From positions 2,909,374-2,966,873 of the forward strand of contig RPFO01000164.1 in the NCBI GenBank assembly GCA_009746045.1: a stretch of 57,500 bases of DNA, written 5' to 3'. The notes under the pieces are model-generated. The model was not told the DNA's origin and did not search any database. It was given only the letters and a program-made list of their open reading frames with translations. Source of the DNA: Mesostigma viride (lineage: Eukaryota; Streptophyta; Mesostigmatophyceae; Mesostigmatales; Mesostigmataceae). The translations under genes were made by a program, and so were the position numbers. Position 1 is the stretch's first letter, and the number at the start of each line of letters is the position of its first letter. Positions 1 to 12,349 of this stretch are shown in pieces.

Positions 1-1130
1 GTAGCGCGACGCGCAGCACTGGGAGTTGACAGCAGTACTGACATGCGTCACCAGGAGGTCAGTGCCAACGCTGGCAAGCAGTACGCACTGGCTGCTGGAC
101 TACAACACGGACCAAGCTAGGCTGCCAGCCTGGCAATTATGCGGGTCGTGCAGGCTGAACATGCACGTGCACGCAAACTGGCGCTTTATTGATCTCGAGA
201 ACTGTCCGCTGCAGGTAGATAATGTCGTGCAATCTTGGCATTGATATTCGGCAGGCTGGCAAGCCGCTTTTGTGAATGCGACGAGGCAGCTTTTCTCGTC
301 AGGGCCAGCTAGTTGTCGTACATGCTTGGTGATATAGTTGTTCGAGGCAAGCTCAGGGGTCGGCAAGCCAACACTGGAGTGATCTGCGACAAGGGCATTT
401 TGTCGTCTGGGATTTCTGGCCTACGCATGTTGTCTAGTTGATTTTGTCGTCTAAAGAGAGAGTGCTAGATGATATGTTTCATATGCGGAACAGGGAGTCG
501 TTGCAGACAACGACTTAGGATTTTGTGTACTTTTAGGTCTTCGTGCTGACCAAAGACGAGTGCCACGGAGTAGCTTTGGTGTAATTGAAGCAGTATGGAC
601 GACAAAGCGGTTGTCGTCACGGTCAGATACCGAGCGTGGCTACGAGGTAAGGCTAGTCCGCAAGATATTGCGTAAGCGGGAGGCATTCATTGGGATAAGT
701 GTGTCTTTCCACCAGGGCGTTGGATGTAGCTCTGTGTGGATCTTTGAACTCTGTCTTGGTTATGGTGGTGCGTGGCAAGTGTGGCCAGCCCTCCTTTCTT
801 TCATCGAGCCCAGCTATTGCTGAAACAGAGCTGCCAAGTTACTAAGGTAGAGTATTGGTAATAAACGTTCATTTCATTTGCAACAAAGAAACCAGTGTGA
901 AGCCTAACCTAGTCATACCTCATTCTCAGGTCTCACCTTCTGAGAAGTGCAGTTGGCACTGGCTTCTCGTCTTAGAAAAGTGGGCAGTACTAGTGGTGGG
1001 GTAAGGCTAGCATGTGGCCCATCGATCACCCATGCAGCCATACCTCATGAGGGTTAACGAGGTCGTGGGCTACTACTGTCGGTGCAGGGAGTTTGGCACG
1101 AGTACGCGACACTCCTTCATATCCTCCCAA
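1..1130. other. no gene recognised
   Basis: Only short reading frames without recognisable motifs are seen on either strand. No tandem array or clear terminal repeat was noticed. It is probably intergenic or degraded transposon sequence flanking the ORF1-like remnant to its right. Confidence 0.4.
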
Positions 1131-3509
1131 TTAATGCCTAGCCAGCCCTGTTGCGAGCATAGCATACGTGTTTTTGTCCATCTCCAAGAAAGCATGCAGC
1201 AGAAACTTGTGATCTAGCTGCTGGACATCAGGACGGGCTTTGATGGCTAGTTCATACTTCTTAGTCTCAGCCACATAGTCTAAGGAGCTGACATGATACT
1301 CCTCTACCCACCTAAAGGCCCCATACATATCCACAGAGGCGGGGGTGGAAAGAAGGTCAGTGAGTTCCCTCAGGAAACTCTCCCAGACTGCCCTAGTCTG
1401 TGTATCCTGCCACCTGGGATACCTACGCTGGAAGATGAGAATAAGGGTCTGGATCTGAGTGGAAGACTGATGCAGTAAAAATCCCCCTGCATGAGAGACC
1501 CAAACCAGTTTTTCACATTCAGCTCCTCCCTGGCTAACTGGAGAGACAGAAGTACGTGGTTCCCCTGCTCCCTAGTGTGCCCCTCAGGCAGCCCCCTAAC
1601 TGTGATCCTGTCTACAGGACGGTTCTCATTATAGACAGGCCAGCGGGAGCGGGAAGCAGGGGGGGAAGAAGAGGAGGGTGCTACTGCAGTATTCACAGGA
1701 GAGACATTGTGTGATGGAGGAGCTACTGATGGGTGGCCGGGCTGAGCAGGTGGGACATACATGGGCTGAGTAGGGGGGGTGGGCAATGGATGGGTGGGCT
1801 GTGCAGGGATGTTAGTATGAGTGACCTCCCGCCTCCTGCTGCGGGCCTCCTCCCAGTCATGGAAGGTGGGGGAGAGGGACACATCATCGTCAGTGTTGTT
1901 AGTAATGTCATGGCGCAGCCAGCCTGGCAGCAACCTACCAGCCCCCGCCAGAATGGTGTTGTGAAGACGCTCCAGGCTCCTCACAAAACAGGCTTTGTCG
2001 CCCTGGACCCTCCTCCCTGCAAGGAGGGCCTGCAAGACGGGCAGCAGGAGGTCGCAGACGTCGCGGGTGGCCTCCTGCAGGGTGGGCAGGCCCAGCAAGT
2101 GTGTGATGAGGGCACACACAAGGCTCCCTGCCTCAGCGATGTGGAGCTGCTGTGTCCTGTCCGCCAGCCCCCGAAAGGAGGTGGTGGCGGCCTGGATAGC
2201 CTTCCACACCTCAATGCTCCTCCCGCAGGCTGATCATGTCATCCCCGGACAGGGGACCCTCCACTACCACAGGCTGATCAGGCCCCTGCGCCCGTTCTGC
2301 CTGGGTGGGACCCATGGGCCCGCCTGCCACGGCCAGGGCCTTGTCCTTGGGGCGAGCACCCCTTGCTGCCGGGGTGCTGGAGGTGGCCTGCCCACCTGAA
2401 CCGCTGAAGGGGTCGGAAACGCCCTCCATGGGAGTCGCCTCCCCCGTCGGCGCCGTCGGCGCCGGTGTCGCCACCGGGGTCCCTGCACCCCCTGGGACAG
2501 TACAGCAGCCGTCTGGCCCCCTGCGCTGGGCGGTGGGGCCGGCTGCTGGGGTTGGGCCCTTTGACCTGCCAGAGGGCCCTGGGTGGTCTCACCACCCGGG
2601 CGTGGGTTGGGGGCGACTGCCGCCCTGCACCCAGCAGGAGGCGGCATCGCTGCCGCCTGGCTCCTCACGTGAGTCACGTCCCCCCAGCCAACTGGCACCA
2701 CGGGGGGGAACGAGGGCAAAGGTGTGAATGACTCACGCTCGCGCGTGGCCACCACCTGGATCGCGTCACGCTGACGCTGTGCAGAGGCCCACTGCGACAG
2801 TGGCACCTCGCCCTGAACCGTGACAGTGGCGAAACAGCGTAGCCATATGGCCACATGGATTGGATGGAGGCTCAGCCGCTGCCGGGCCTCGATGGTCCGA
2901 TGAACAAAAGAAAGATCAAAAGCACTCATCTGTTCATCAAAGTTCAGTTGAAAGCGCTTCCTGAGGCGCCACCCCGTCACCGGAATGAAATCCGGTACCC
3001 CCCCAATCGGGAGGTGGAAGGGCCTAAGCCCGAACTCGACAGGGGTCGGGACATGTTCGCCAAAGCGATCTATGTCCATGGTGGCCAGATGGCGGCCCAG
3101 CGAAAGATTTCCCGACGTGGCGGGAGTCTGCGACGATACCTCGAGTGAGGGTCGCTGCCGCCCCCGCGGCACCTCCCCGTCCTCCTCAGAGGAATCGCTC
3201 CGCTCACGTTCCCCGCCACCTGCGACGGGGGGGTCACGTGCCTGGGGAACCTGCTCCCCAGGTGCCATGGCGGTCGTACCGCCAACGGCATGCGGGCGAC
3301 CTCTCGCCTGCCCCGGCCGGGGCGTCGGGCCCCACCTGCGGGGACCGGCGCCTCGGGTTATCAGCAACCACATTGCTGAAGGTGACGGTGTTCGTCACCC
3401 TCGCAGTGGCGGAGGGCGAACCCTCCGGCGAGAGCCTAGGGGAAGTGCGCCTGGTCGGCGCACGCCCCGCCTTGTTGTTGTTGTTGTTGCCAGCGTTGTT
3501 AGAAGCCAT
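1131..3509 (-). pseudogene. retroelement ORF1/gag-like gene, broken
   Basis: The likely start is the ATG at 3509-3507, opening MASNNAG followed by an Asn run, then Arg/Pro/Ser-rich sequence. Coding-like sequence continues leftward but changes frame at about 3290, 2470, 2205 and 1350. The middle section has a folded-looking stretch (around 2830-3080, with FDEQMSAFDLSFVH). It is followed by Pro/Ala-rich linkers and a helical C-terminal part ending in LATGLARH near 1131. No RT, protease or zinc knuckle is visible, and no partner ORF2 follows to the left. A nucleic-acid-binding ORF1 of a LINE, or a gag, is the best guess from composition and neighbourhood. The family is not recognised. The frame changes argue for a dead copy, although a few could be homopolymer sequencing errors. 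Confidence 0.45.
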
Positions 3510-3863
3510 ATCGATTTTTTCGGTCCAAGTTGGAAGACGGGCTAAGGCGAACAACACACTGAAATGGGAATGAAGAGAAGATGTATTATGTAAATAATAC
3601 GATGAACACCAAACGGGCTCAGAATGGAACACTGTGTGTGCGTGTGAGCTGCTCGGTGCTGTGGCACTCCCCAGTGCTACGCCTGTATGCCTATGGCAAC
3701 GCCGACTGCAGCGTCTACCAGTGGACAACTGTACACTGCAATGCCATGCGACCACGTCACTAGCATCAACTACACTCGGCCCGTCAGACCCGGATAAACC
3801 GGATCTGGCGGGTCGAGCTAGAGTCTAGGCACAGTCTGGCACTAACGGCACAACAGTCCACAT

Positions 3864-3911
3864 GACACCTCAGGACCGTACGACCTGCCGTACAGGCAGT
3901 ACTGAGGTGTC
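3864..3911. repeat. inverted repeat (hairpin)
   Basis: GACACCTCA is matched by TGAGGTGTC 30 bases further on, with GTACGACCTGCCGTAC-type internal symmetry between them. It lies upstream of the ORF1-like remnant and next to transposon-end-like sequence. Function is unknown. Confidence 0.5.
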
Positions 3912-4039
3912 CCGCTCAGCCGCGGTAGTAGGCCGGGCAATACGGCGCGGCGCGCAGGCCGGAAATCCGTGTGTCAGCCTAAGCATCTCATGTAACTTCA
4001 GTGGGTAACCAGCTGGTCGATACGTGGTACCTCTTAACC

Positions 4040-4190
4040 TAACGATATTCTTATTGGTTAATAAAAAATACCCATTTACCCGGAAAATTACAGACGGACC
4101 TTCACACCCGTGTGTGACCACCTTCAGTTAGGATTCGCTGATACTCATTCCCCCTCTGGGTGGTTTTACCGGATTAGGATACATTTTTTT
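4040..4190. repeat. transposon-end-like sequence and element-free junction
   Basis: AT-rich sequence around 4060-4100 resembles the inverted ends of the element at 13641-15741 (the shared core includes AAAATTACAGACGGA). Positions 4103-4157 then match the reverse complement of 15742-15797, and 4158-4186 match the reverse complement of 13612-13640 exactly (29 of 29). This locus therefore joins the two flanks of that element without the element between them. Confidence 0.7.
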
Positions 4191-4977
4191 GTCTAGGATA
4201 CATTTGATGCACTGTGCAGTTTTCAGATGTGTTTGTGGGGGTTGATTGCGCCTAGCATGCATTTTATTGAAGCAATGAGTTTCCCAAGATATACATTATA
4301 TAAACTAAGACAATTGACCCATTAACGCAATGAGACAACATCAATGAGACAACATATGCCAATTGAAGGCTGCCCGCAACTTTATTCCAAGCTCATTATT
4401 ATATGATTCCAAGACCATAACTCTTCCAAGACCGTACATCTTCAAGATATAGCACTACAGACACCCACGCGGCTTCCGCGGTCATCACGCTCCTCCTCCA
4501 AGACAACTCAACCTTACAGGACGTTGGGCCATCATACGTCCGGAATAATTGTGTCACTTATTACATAACCAAACTTTTTGAGGGATCGCCATGGTTGCAT
4601 GGTTTCAACACATGCGCCCTGCACTCATGTGCATCAAAGGTGTTGCGTAGTGCCAACTCAGTGTCAAAGAACTGATTCAATAATATTTCCCGTATGGCCA
4701 TGAAGGCCCACATGAGTTAAACATGGCCGAGAGTGATTGCACATTCTTCTTGGCGACATCGGTCTTGACGACGTCGATGGGGAAGACGGCAGCACCTGCA
4801 TGTGAACAAAAGAATCCATGAACTGTGGCATCCAAAGGCAACAACATATTAGCATCCCATTGAACACGCAGCCACGCTGACCCGGCCATCCAGCGGCCCA
4901 CGCAGCCACAGAGCCAGCCAGCCACGCAGTGACGCACCCACCCAGCCACACATCCACGCATCCACGCACCCGGCACC

Positions 4978-6310
4978 CCCCCCCCCCCCCAGCCAGCCAC
5001 GCAGCCACGCAGCCACGCAGCAGCGCAGCCACGCAGCCACACAGCCACGCACCCTCCTTTCCAGCCACGCAGCCACGCAGCCACGCAGCCACGCAGCCAC
5101 GCAGCCACGCAGCCACGCAGCCACGCAGCCACGCAGCCACGCAGCCACGCAGCAGCGCAGCTACGCAGCCACACAGCCACGCACCCTCCTTTCCAGCCAA
5201 GCAGCCACGCAGCCACGCAGCCACGCAGCCACGCAGCAGCGCAGCCACGCAGCCACACAGCCACGCACCCTCCTTTCCAGCCACGCAGCCACGCAGCCAC
5301 GCAGCAGCGCAGCCACGCAGCCACACAGCCACGCACCCTCCTTTCCAGCCAAGCAGCCACGCAGCCACGCAGCCACGCAGCCACGCAGCCACGCAGCCAC
5401 GCAGCAGCGCAGCCACGCAGCCACACAGCCACGCAGCCACGCAGCCACGCAGCAGCGCAGCCACGCAGCCACGCAGCCACGCAGCCACGCAGCCACGCAG
5501 CAGCGCAGCCACGCAGCCACACAGCCACGCACCCTCCTTTCCAGCCACGCAGCCACGCAGCCACGCAGCCACGCAGCCACGCAGCCACGCAGCCACGCAG
5601 CAGCGCAGCCACGCAGCCACACAGCCACGCACCCTCCTTTCCAGCCAAGCAGCCACGCAGCCACGCAGCCACGCAGCCACGCAGCAGCGCAGCCACGCAG
5701 CCACACAGCCACGCAGCCACGCAGCCACGCAGCAGCGCAGCCACGCAGCCACGCAGCCACGCAGCAGCGCAGCCACGCAGCCACACAGCCACGCACCCTC
5801 CTTTCCAGCCACGCAGCCACGCAGCCACGCAGCCACGCAGCCACGCAGCCACGCAGCCACGCAGCCACGCAGCCACGCAGCCACGCAGCCACGCAGCCAC
5901 GCAGCCACGCAGCAGCGCAGCCACGCAGCCACACAGCCACGCACCCTCCTTTCCAGCCAAGCAGCCACGCAGCCACGCAGCAGCGCAGCCACGCAGCCAC
6001 ACAGCCACGCACCCTCCTTTCCAGCCAAGCAGCCACGCAGCCACGCAGCCACGCAGCCACGCAGCCACGCAGCCACGCAGCCACGCAGCCACGCAGCCAC
6101 GCAGCCACGCAGCCACGCAGCCACGCAGCCACGCAGCAGCGCAGCCACGCAGCCACGCAGCAGCGCAGCCACGCAGCCACACAGCCACGCACCCTCCTTT
6201 CCAGCCAAGCAACCACGCAGCCACGCAGCAGCGCAGCCACGCAGCCACGCAGCAGCGCAGCCACGCAGCCACACAGCCACGCACCCTCCTTTCCAGCCAA
6301 GCAGCCACGC
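4978..6310. repeat. 9-bp minisatellite, about 1.3 kb
   Basis: A long array of the 9-mer CCACGCAGC and variants (CAGCGCAGC, CACACAGCC) is punctuated at irregular intervals by CACCCTCCTTTCCAGCCA. The punctuation gives a higher-order pattern. A run of C precedes it. All frames stay open because the unit is a multiple of three, so the long open frames on both strands are by-products and not evidence of genes. Confidence 0.95.
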
Positions 6311-6374
6311 AGTCACACAGTCAAACCCCCCTACACCCCCCCCCCACACACACCCCCACCCCACCCACTCAACA

Positions 6375-6523
6375 CTACACGAATGACTCACAAAGAACTG
6401 CTGCACCACCGATGATCCCTGCGGGAACTGCTCTGCTGCCGACGGTCCCTGCGAAAACTGCTGCAGTGCCGACAATGCCTGTGGAAACTGCGACATTGCC
6501 GACGCTGCCTGCGGGAACTGAAG

Positions 6524-6586
<63 letters not shown>

Positions 6587-6623
6587 AGTTGTTGCTGCAG
6601 TTGCTGCTGCAGTTGCTGCTGCA

Positions 6624-6677
<54 letters not shown>

Positions 6678-7025
6678 GCTGGACCACTTGTTTCTGCACC
6701 TCTTGACGCAGCTGCAAACCAAGCTCTTCAACCTTCTTGCTTTGGTTCTCCATAGCTCGTTGCATCTCTCTCATCGTCTGTTCCACGCCCACCAGTACGG
6801 GGGTCGGCGGCGGCAGCGGCTGGGTACGCTCTGGCTGGGTGCGCTCTGGCTGCCGTGCAGGACCTTGCCACATCGGCCGGCGCATTGGTGGTTTGCACCG
6901 GCCAAAAAATCTACTTTCATGGCACCAGATTTCTTTCCTAGCACCCATTTTCTACAATCGTCCCCGGCATAACACAAATCAATCAATTCGTCCATGTCAT
7001 CGCTTCGGCTATCAGCATCGGGCAT
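6375..7025 (-). pseudogene. polyglutamine coiled-coil protein fragment
   Basis: The best frame (6948 to 6388) encodes a basic Pro-rich segment with Cys/His (CHESRFFGRC). It continues into PERTQPERTQPLPPP, a predicted coiled coil (TMREMQRAMENQSKKVEELG) and a run of about 45 Gln broken by Leu. After the Gln run, a second frame looks more natural, with QFPQ/QQFSQGPSA repeats of ten residues coded by a 30-bp minisatellite. This implies a frame break at the end of the CAG tract. The coiled coil plus Cys/His patch would fit a retrotransposon gag-type protein, but nothing specific is recognised. The downstream end dissolves into the 9-bp minisatellite. Confidence 0.35.
6400..6675. repeat. 30-bp minisatellite followed by CTG repeats
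   Basis: Four degenerate 30-bp units (core CTGCTGCCGACGGTCCCTGC) at about 6400-6524 lead into a CTG/CAG run from about 6525 to 6675. The run is interrupted three times by CAGTTG. On the minus strand it codes for glutamine. Confidence 0.9.
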
Positions 7026-7199
7026 AGTTCCCGTGGCTAGTGCCCATCATTCTTTCCACCTTGAGCGGGGCGAAGTCACGAATTCAAGCGCGAAGTGCAT
7101 TTGAATCAAGCGGGAACTGGGTGACACTGCTTGAAGACGTGCAGCTCCAAGGCATGCAAATGATGCAATGTATGAAAGATACGATACGCAAAGTTCAGG

Positions 7200-7965
7200 T
7201 GTTCAGGTGAAGCCGTGAAGACGTGGTGAAGACAGGTGAAGACGCGGTGAAGACGTGAAGACGTGAAGACGTGAAGACGTGAAGACGTGAAGACACGATA
7301 CGGCAAGTTCAGGTGAAGTTCAGGTGTTCAGGTGAAGCCGTGAAGACGTGAAGACGTGAAGCCGTGAAGACGTGGTGAAGACAGGTGAAGACGCGGTGAA
7401 GACGTGAAGACGTGAAGACGTGAAGACGTGAAGACGTGAAGACACGATACGGCAAGTTCAGGTGAAGTTCAGGTGTTCAGGTGAAGCCGTGAAGACGTGA
7501 CGACGCGAAGACGTGAAGACGTGGTGAAGACAGGTGAAGACGCGGTAAAGACGTGAAGACGTGAAGACGTGAAGACGTGAAGACTTGAAGACACGATACG
7601 GCAAGTTCAGGTGAAGTTCAGGTGTTCAGGTGAAGCCGTGAAGACGTGAAGACGTGAAGCCGTGAAGACGTGGTGAAGACAGGTGAAGACGCGGTGAAGA
7701 CGTGAAGACGTGAAGACGTGAAGACGTGAAGACACGATACGGCAAGTTCAGGTGAAGTTCAGGTGTTCAGGTGAAGCCGTGAAGACGTGAAGACGCGAAG
7801 ACGTGAAGACGTGGTGAAGACAGGTGAAGACGCGGTGAAGACGTGAAGACGTGAAGACGTGCATGCAAGGTATCAAAGATACGATACGCCGCAAGTTCAG
7901 GTGAAGACGTGAAGACGTGAAGACGTGAAGACGTGAAGACGTGAAGACGTGAAGACCAGGACTGT
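7200..7965. repeat. 8-bp minisatellite with about 149-bp higher-order unit
   Basis: The array is built of GTGAAGAC octamers. A landmark containing CACGATACGGCAAGTTCAGG recurs at about 7294, 7443, 7592 and 7733. The higher-order spacing is therefore 149, 149 and 141 bp. Octamers run on to about 7960. Confidence 0.9.
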
Positions 7966-8044
7966 CACGTGAAGACTGGGACGTGAAGGCAAGTTGCAGC
8001 ACTCGGCCGCTGCAGTCGCACGCAGGTAGAAACGAGTATTGCTG

Positions 8045-8350
8045 CTTGAATCTGTCAAGACCCCATCGAATGTAAAACAGGTTTTTCGTAAAGAAATCCG
8101 ATTTGTGGGCGGGCTTTACATATTGCTTCTGTCCAAGCACTACCGGATGTAAAACAGTATACTTCTTGAAGAAATAAGTTGGGGCTTTGTTGGGCGTCAC
8201 ATTTGACCGGTGGGCGGAGTTTCCTGCTTCTGTGAAGGCGCCATCGAATGTAGATCAGTAGATTTTCTAAAGAAATCTGAGTTGTGGGCGGGGCCTTTAT
8301 TGCTTGTGTCCATCCACCACCGGATGTAGAACAGTAGACTTATTGAAGGT
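8045..8350. repeat. diverged tandem dimer repeat
   Basis: Two kinds of half-unit alternate. One begins CATCGAATGTA and the other CACCGGATGTA, each followed by AAACAG/GATCAG, an AAGAAAT segment and GTGGGCGG. Two dimers of about 180 bp are present, the last one truncated. Confidence 0.65.
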
Positions 8351-9454
8351 GAATCACGATACAACAGCTGTAGTTGACAACATCATGACCGGCACATCTT
8401 TCCCCCACCGCTGCTCAACCCGTTCCCCCCCAAACTCCTCCACACTTGCCCACCTTTCCACCCTCCTCCACGGCCCGTTGTGTTTGCAGGCGTTGGCACA
8501 AAGGGAGGAGGCCGTGCGAGCCGGGAAACTCACGGTATGGTTTGATTTCTAGTTTTGTATTAGGACCCTAGGGTAGCTATGTTATATAGGCATGTCTGAC
8601 AGCATAGCTCACCATTTCATTACCATGGGATGCTGAGCATACCATTTCCAGAGAGGTAAGTCAGTCACTCTTCGCAGTTGACAAGTCAGAGAAAGCAATC
8701 AAGTGCAGCGTTCACAACTCTTGCCGCTCGTAACCTTTTGTCTGCCCGGTTTGGCAGCTCCCTGTCTTTGCTTTCTCTCGTATTTCTTTCTTTTGTCTCT
8801 TTTCTACATCTTTCTTTGCTAATTCTTGAATATATGATGCTATTGTAGCATCCTTCTAGCGCGGATCGCTCTTAATATCCTTCTCGCGCACGTTTCCTCG
8901 CTTTTTCTCATGTAAGAGCGTCTTCCCTGCCCATGCAGCGTGTACCTGGTGTGTGTGGCTCTGCCTTGCCAATCACAACTGACCGACATGCTGGTCAGGC
9001 ACTGCAGGTCGTTGCCCTTGCGTGTGTGAACCTGCTGTTTTGGCTGTTCCCATGGCCGCTGCGTGTGTCCGTGAATGATACCATGGGAGGGAGACTTCTC
9101 CCATGGGTCCCCTTCGCTGACACTCGTGATGTAGGTTCGCGTCGACTTGTTTCTCTCACTGTGCCCATATTGGCCTCGCACGGCTTTGTCTCTCATTCCT
9201 TGTTTGCATGCGGCGGCGTGTAGACCATCATCTTCATCCGAGACCGCAACAGCAAGGGCCAGGAGGTGAGTAATTGCTGAGGGCATGGCTCCTATCCCCT
9301 GATGAGTCTAGCGCCATGTACCACCCTCTATGCCTGCATATAGGTGACGCATTGAAAATGCAAGCATCTTACTAGAAGTAGCACGGGCCTCCGAGGTGAG
9401 ATTTTGCGCAGGCCTCATGATCCCAATGGACCTGCGAAGCGCATGGCGCGCATG
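8351..9454. other. no gene recognised
   Basis: Moderately pyrimidine-rich sequence with only short frames. No recognisable protein, array or terminal repeat was seen. Confidence 0.35.
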
Positions 9455-10790
9455 GGCGGCCGGCCGGCGCAGCTGGCATGCGGCGGGGCGGGGCTGTCGA
9501 CGGGCGGCGGGGCAGGGCCGTCGGCGCGCGGGGGGCGGCGCTGCCGGTGCGCGCGGGCGGCGGGCCGGCGCACCTGGCATGCGGCGGGGCAGGGCTGTCG
9601 ACGGGCGGCGGGGCGGGGCAGTCGACGGGCGGCGGGGCAGGGCCAGCGGCGCTGCCGGCGCGCGTGGGCGGCGGGCCGGCGCAGCTGGCATGCGGCGGGG
9701 CGGGGCTGTCGACGGGCGGCGGGGCAGGGCTGTCGACGGGCGGCGGGGCAGGGCCGTCGGCGCGCGGGGGGCCAGCGGCGCTGCCGGCGCGCGCGGGCGG
9801 CGGGCCGGCGCACCTGGCATGCGGTGGGTCGGGGCTGTCGACGGGCGGCGGGGCGGGGCAGTCGACGGGCGGCGGGGCAGGGCCGTCAGCGCGCGGGGGC
9901 CAGCGGCGCTGCCGGCGCGCGTGGGCGGCGGGCCGGCGCAGCTGGCATGCGGCGGGGCGGGGCAGTCGACGGGCGGCGGGGCGGGGCAGCCGGTGCGCGG
10001 CGGGGCGGCGCCGTCGGCGGGCGGCGAGGTGGCGCAGCCAGCGCGCAGCGAGGTGGCAGCGGCGGCGCAGCCTGCATGCGGCGGGGCAGGGCTGTCGACG
10101 GGCGGCGGGGCGGGGCAGTCGACGGGCGGCGGGGCAGGGCCGTCGGCGCGCGGGGGCCAGCGGCGCTGCCGGCGCGCATGGGCGGCGGGCCGGCGCAGCT
10201 GGCATGCGGCGGGGCGGGGCTGTCAACGGGCGGCGAGGCAGGGCCGTCGGCGCGCGGGGGCCAACGGCGCTGCCGGCGCGCGTGGGCGGCGGGCCGGCGC
10301 AGCTGGCATGCGGCGGGGCGGGGCAGTCGACGGGCGGCGGGGCGGGGCAGCCGGTGCGCGGCGGGGCGGCGCCGTCGGCGGGCGGCGAGGTGGCGCAGCC
10401 AGCGCGCAGCGAGGTGGCAGCGGCGGCGCAGCCTGCATGCGGCGGGGCAGGGCTGTCGACGGGCGGCGGGGCGGGGCAGTCGACGGGCGGCGGGGCAGGG
10501 CCGTCGGCGCGCGGGGGCCAGCGGCGCTGCCGTCGCGCATGGGCGGCGGGCCGGCGCAGCTGGCATGCGGCGGGGCGGGGCTGTCAACGGGCGGCGAGGC
10601 AGGGCCGTCGGCGCGCGGGGGCCAACGGCGCTGCCGGCGCGCGTGGGCGGCGGGCCGGCGCAGCTTGCATGCGGCGGGGCGGGGCAGCCTGTCGACGGGC
10701 TACGGGGCGGGGCAGCCGGCGCGCGGCGGGCCGGCGGCGCAGCCGGCGGGCGGCGGAGCGGCGGAGCGGCGGAGCGGCACAGCCGGTGCC
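9455..10790. repeat. very GC-rich satellite
   Basis: Units of roughly 105 bp are built from GGCGGCGGGGC, GTCGACGGGC and GCAGCTGGCATGCGG. A larger block (landmark CAGCCGGTGCGCGGCGGGGC at 9987 and 10348) recurs with a 361-bp offset, so part of the array was duplicated recently. CpG density is extreme compared with the flanks. Most frames on both strands are open because of the composition, giving Ala/Arg/Pro/Gly-rich shadow proteins. Confidence 0.92.
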
Positions 10791-10809
10791 TGAAAAACGC
10801 GGTCGCTCA

Positions 10810-12340
10810 ATGAAGGTGCACCACGCCGTCTTCTTCCAGGTACAGGGCAACACAGAGACCTGGTTGTCCTACCGGACCACGGAGTCCCAAAAGACGCCGT
10901 GGCAGCCCGCGGGGACTCGACAGGAAGGCGCGCCACGGTGCGGGAAGGCGATGACACAGCCATACAGGTTTGATGCGGAGGGGCGGCCGCTGTTTGGCGT
11001 CCGACTTGTGGATCCAGACCGCATTCCGATGTTGCAGGACACCCCAGCCTTCGCACCATTGAACATGGAGTTTCGGGGGAAGGAGCTGGAGTCGATCAAA
11101 ACAAGGGTCGAGAAGTTGCTCCATGGCATCTGGCAGTGGTACTTTCCGCCCGACACCATCAAGCCAAACAAGGCCTTTTTTCGCAAGTCAAGTCCCACAT
11201 GCCCCTGAGGAGGTGCCTGAGGAGTGGCGCCCTTTGCCGTGGCCATCTCGCGCGGACATCTCCGCCCTGCGTGAGCACGATGCAGCGCCTGAACCACCAC
11301 CGACGCAAGAAGAGCACTTCATGGCGTTGGTCGACGCAGAGGCGGTGCGCGTCACCCCGCTGGTAGACCGAGTTCGTCATGATGGCCACACACAGCAGGA
11401 ATGGGCGGCAGAAGACAGGGCCATGGCAGCCAAGGTCGCTTACTTGAAGCGCATGCAAGGCGTTGAGAAAGGCTCCGCTGTTCTATACTGGCACCCTTCA
11501 GCTGGTATTCTCTGCAACTCGAAGCTCACGTGGACTCCAGTCCTCGTTGGCATCATCAAGGAGGTGGTTGCGAAGGAGGATGGCGGCCAACCTTCTATTG
11601 AGCTCTTTGTATACCGCGCTAAGCATTTGCATGACACGTGGCACCCGTGGAATACAGACATTGCGCAATGGCCCCATCCGCCAACCACTGCGGCGCACAC
11701 GGTGATCATCACCGCCTCAGACCTCATCTTGACACAAGTGGTGGGCAAGCGAGGTCAGCCGCCCCATGGAGTCTCCTTGGGTGCGAACAAAAAGCTCACC
11801 AAGGAGTGCCTAAAGGCGCTGAAGGAGGTGCCCTATGACGCGGAACACCCGGTCGTGAAGTGGCAAGATGCTGAATGCTCGAAGGGCATCGTCGGCATGG
11901 CGAAGGCATGCTGGGAAGGCGTAACGCTGCAGGTCAAGAGTGGCAGCCGCAACCTCGTAGGGCAAGTCGTGTGTCATTGGGCGTCGGAGCGTGTGACATC
12001 CGCGGACGGTCGCACCGAAAGCCGGGACGGCAGGTACCATGGTCGTGTCGCTGTTGTCGACACGCAAAACGACATGGTAGCCATGTACTGGGGTGCCCGT
12101 TGGGAGGAGGACGCGGTTTCTTGCGTGCCTCTCCACGAGCTGGAGGCACAGATCTGCGGGTGCCCCGGTGTGGTCGTCCCTGCGTTGCAAGCGCCGGATA
12201 TCACCCTGGCCGAGGCTCGATTGCGCGAGATGGTTCCACCCAGCGACGTTGTGGCGGAGAACAACAACGCAGGCGCCTCCCGGCGTCGGAAGCGAGCGCT
12301 CATCCTTGCCGATGACGATGACGACGACGACGACTGCTGA
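10810..12340 (+). pseudogene. unrecognised protein of about 510 aa with one frameshift
   Basis: The first frame (ATG at 10810) encodes an ordinary-looking sequence including YRFDAEGRPLFGVRLVDPD and GIWQWYFPPDTIKPNKAFF, then stops at 11208. The frame continuing to 12340 takes over exactly at a run of six T (11175-11180). Reading five T would join the two into one protein. The second part has well-mixed composition (YWHPSAGILC, SERVTSADGRTESRDG, MYWGARWEEDAVSCVPL). It ends with a basic patch RRRKRALILA followed by eight Asp, which looks like a nuclear-type tail. Upstream the frame is open through the whole GC satellite to 9478, so the true start is uncertain. No family is recognised. It may be a transposon-borne or lineage-specific gene, and the single-base break may be mutation or sequencing error. 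Confidence 0.5.
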
Positions 12341-12349
12341 AGCGCAAGC

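Noticed and set aside
1293-1478. Short plus-strand frames opposite the ORF1-like remnant
   Set aside because: Antisense shadows; the minus strand carries the more protein-like sequence.
4664-6496. Very long open frames on both strands through the 9-bp array (Ser-His-Ala-Ala-Thr-Gln or Ala-Trp-Leu-Arg-Gly-Cys repeats)
   Set aside because: The unit length is a multiple of three, so openness in several frames is automatic; no non-repeat protein sequence is attached.
9396-10813. Several overlapping Ala/Arg/Pro/Gly-rich open frames in the GC satellite
   Set aside because: High GC content removes stop codons on both strands; repeats of one DNA unit in all frames, not genes.
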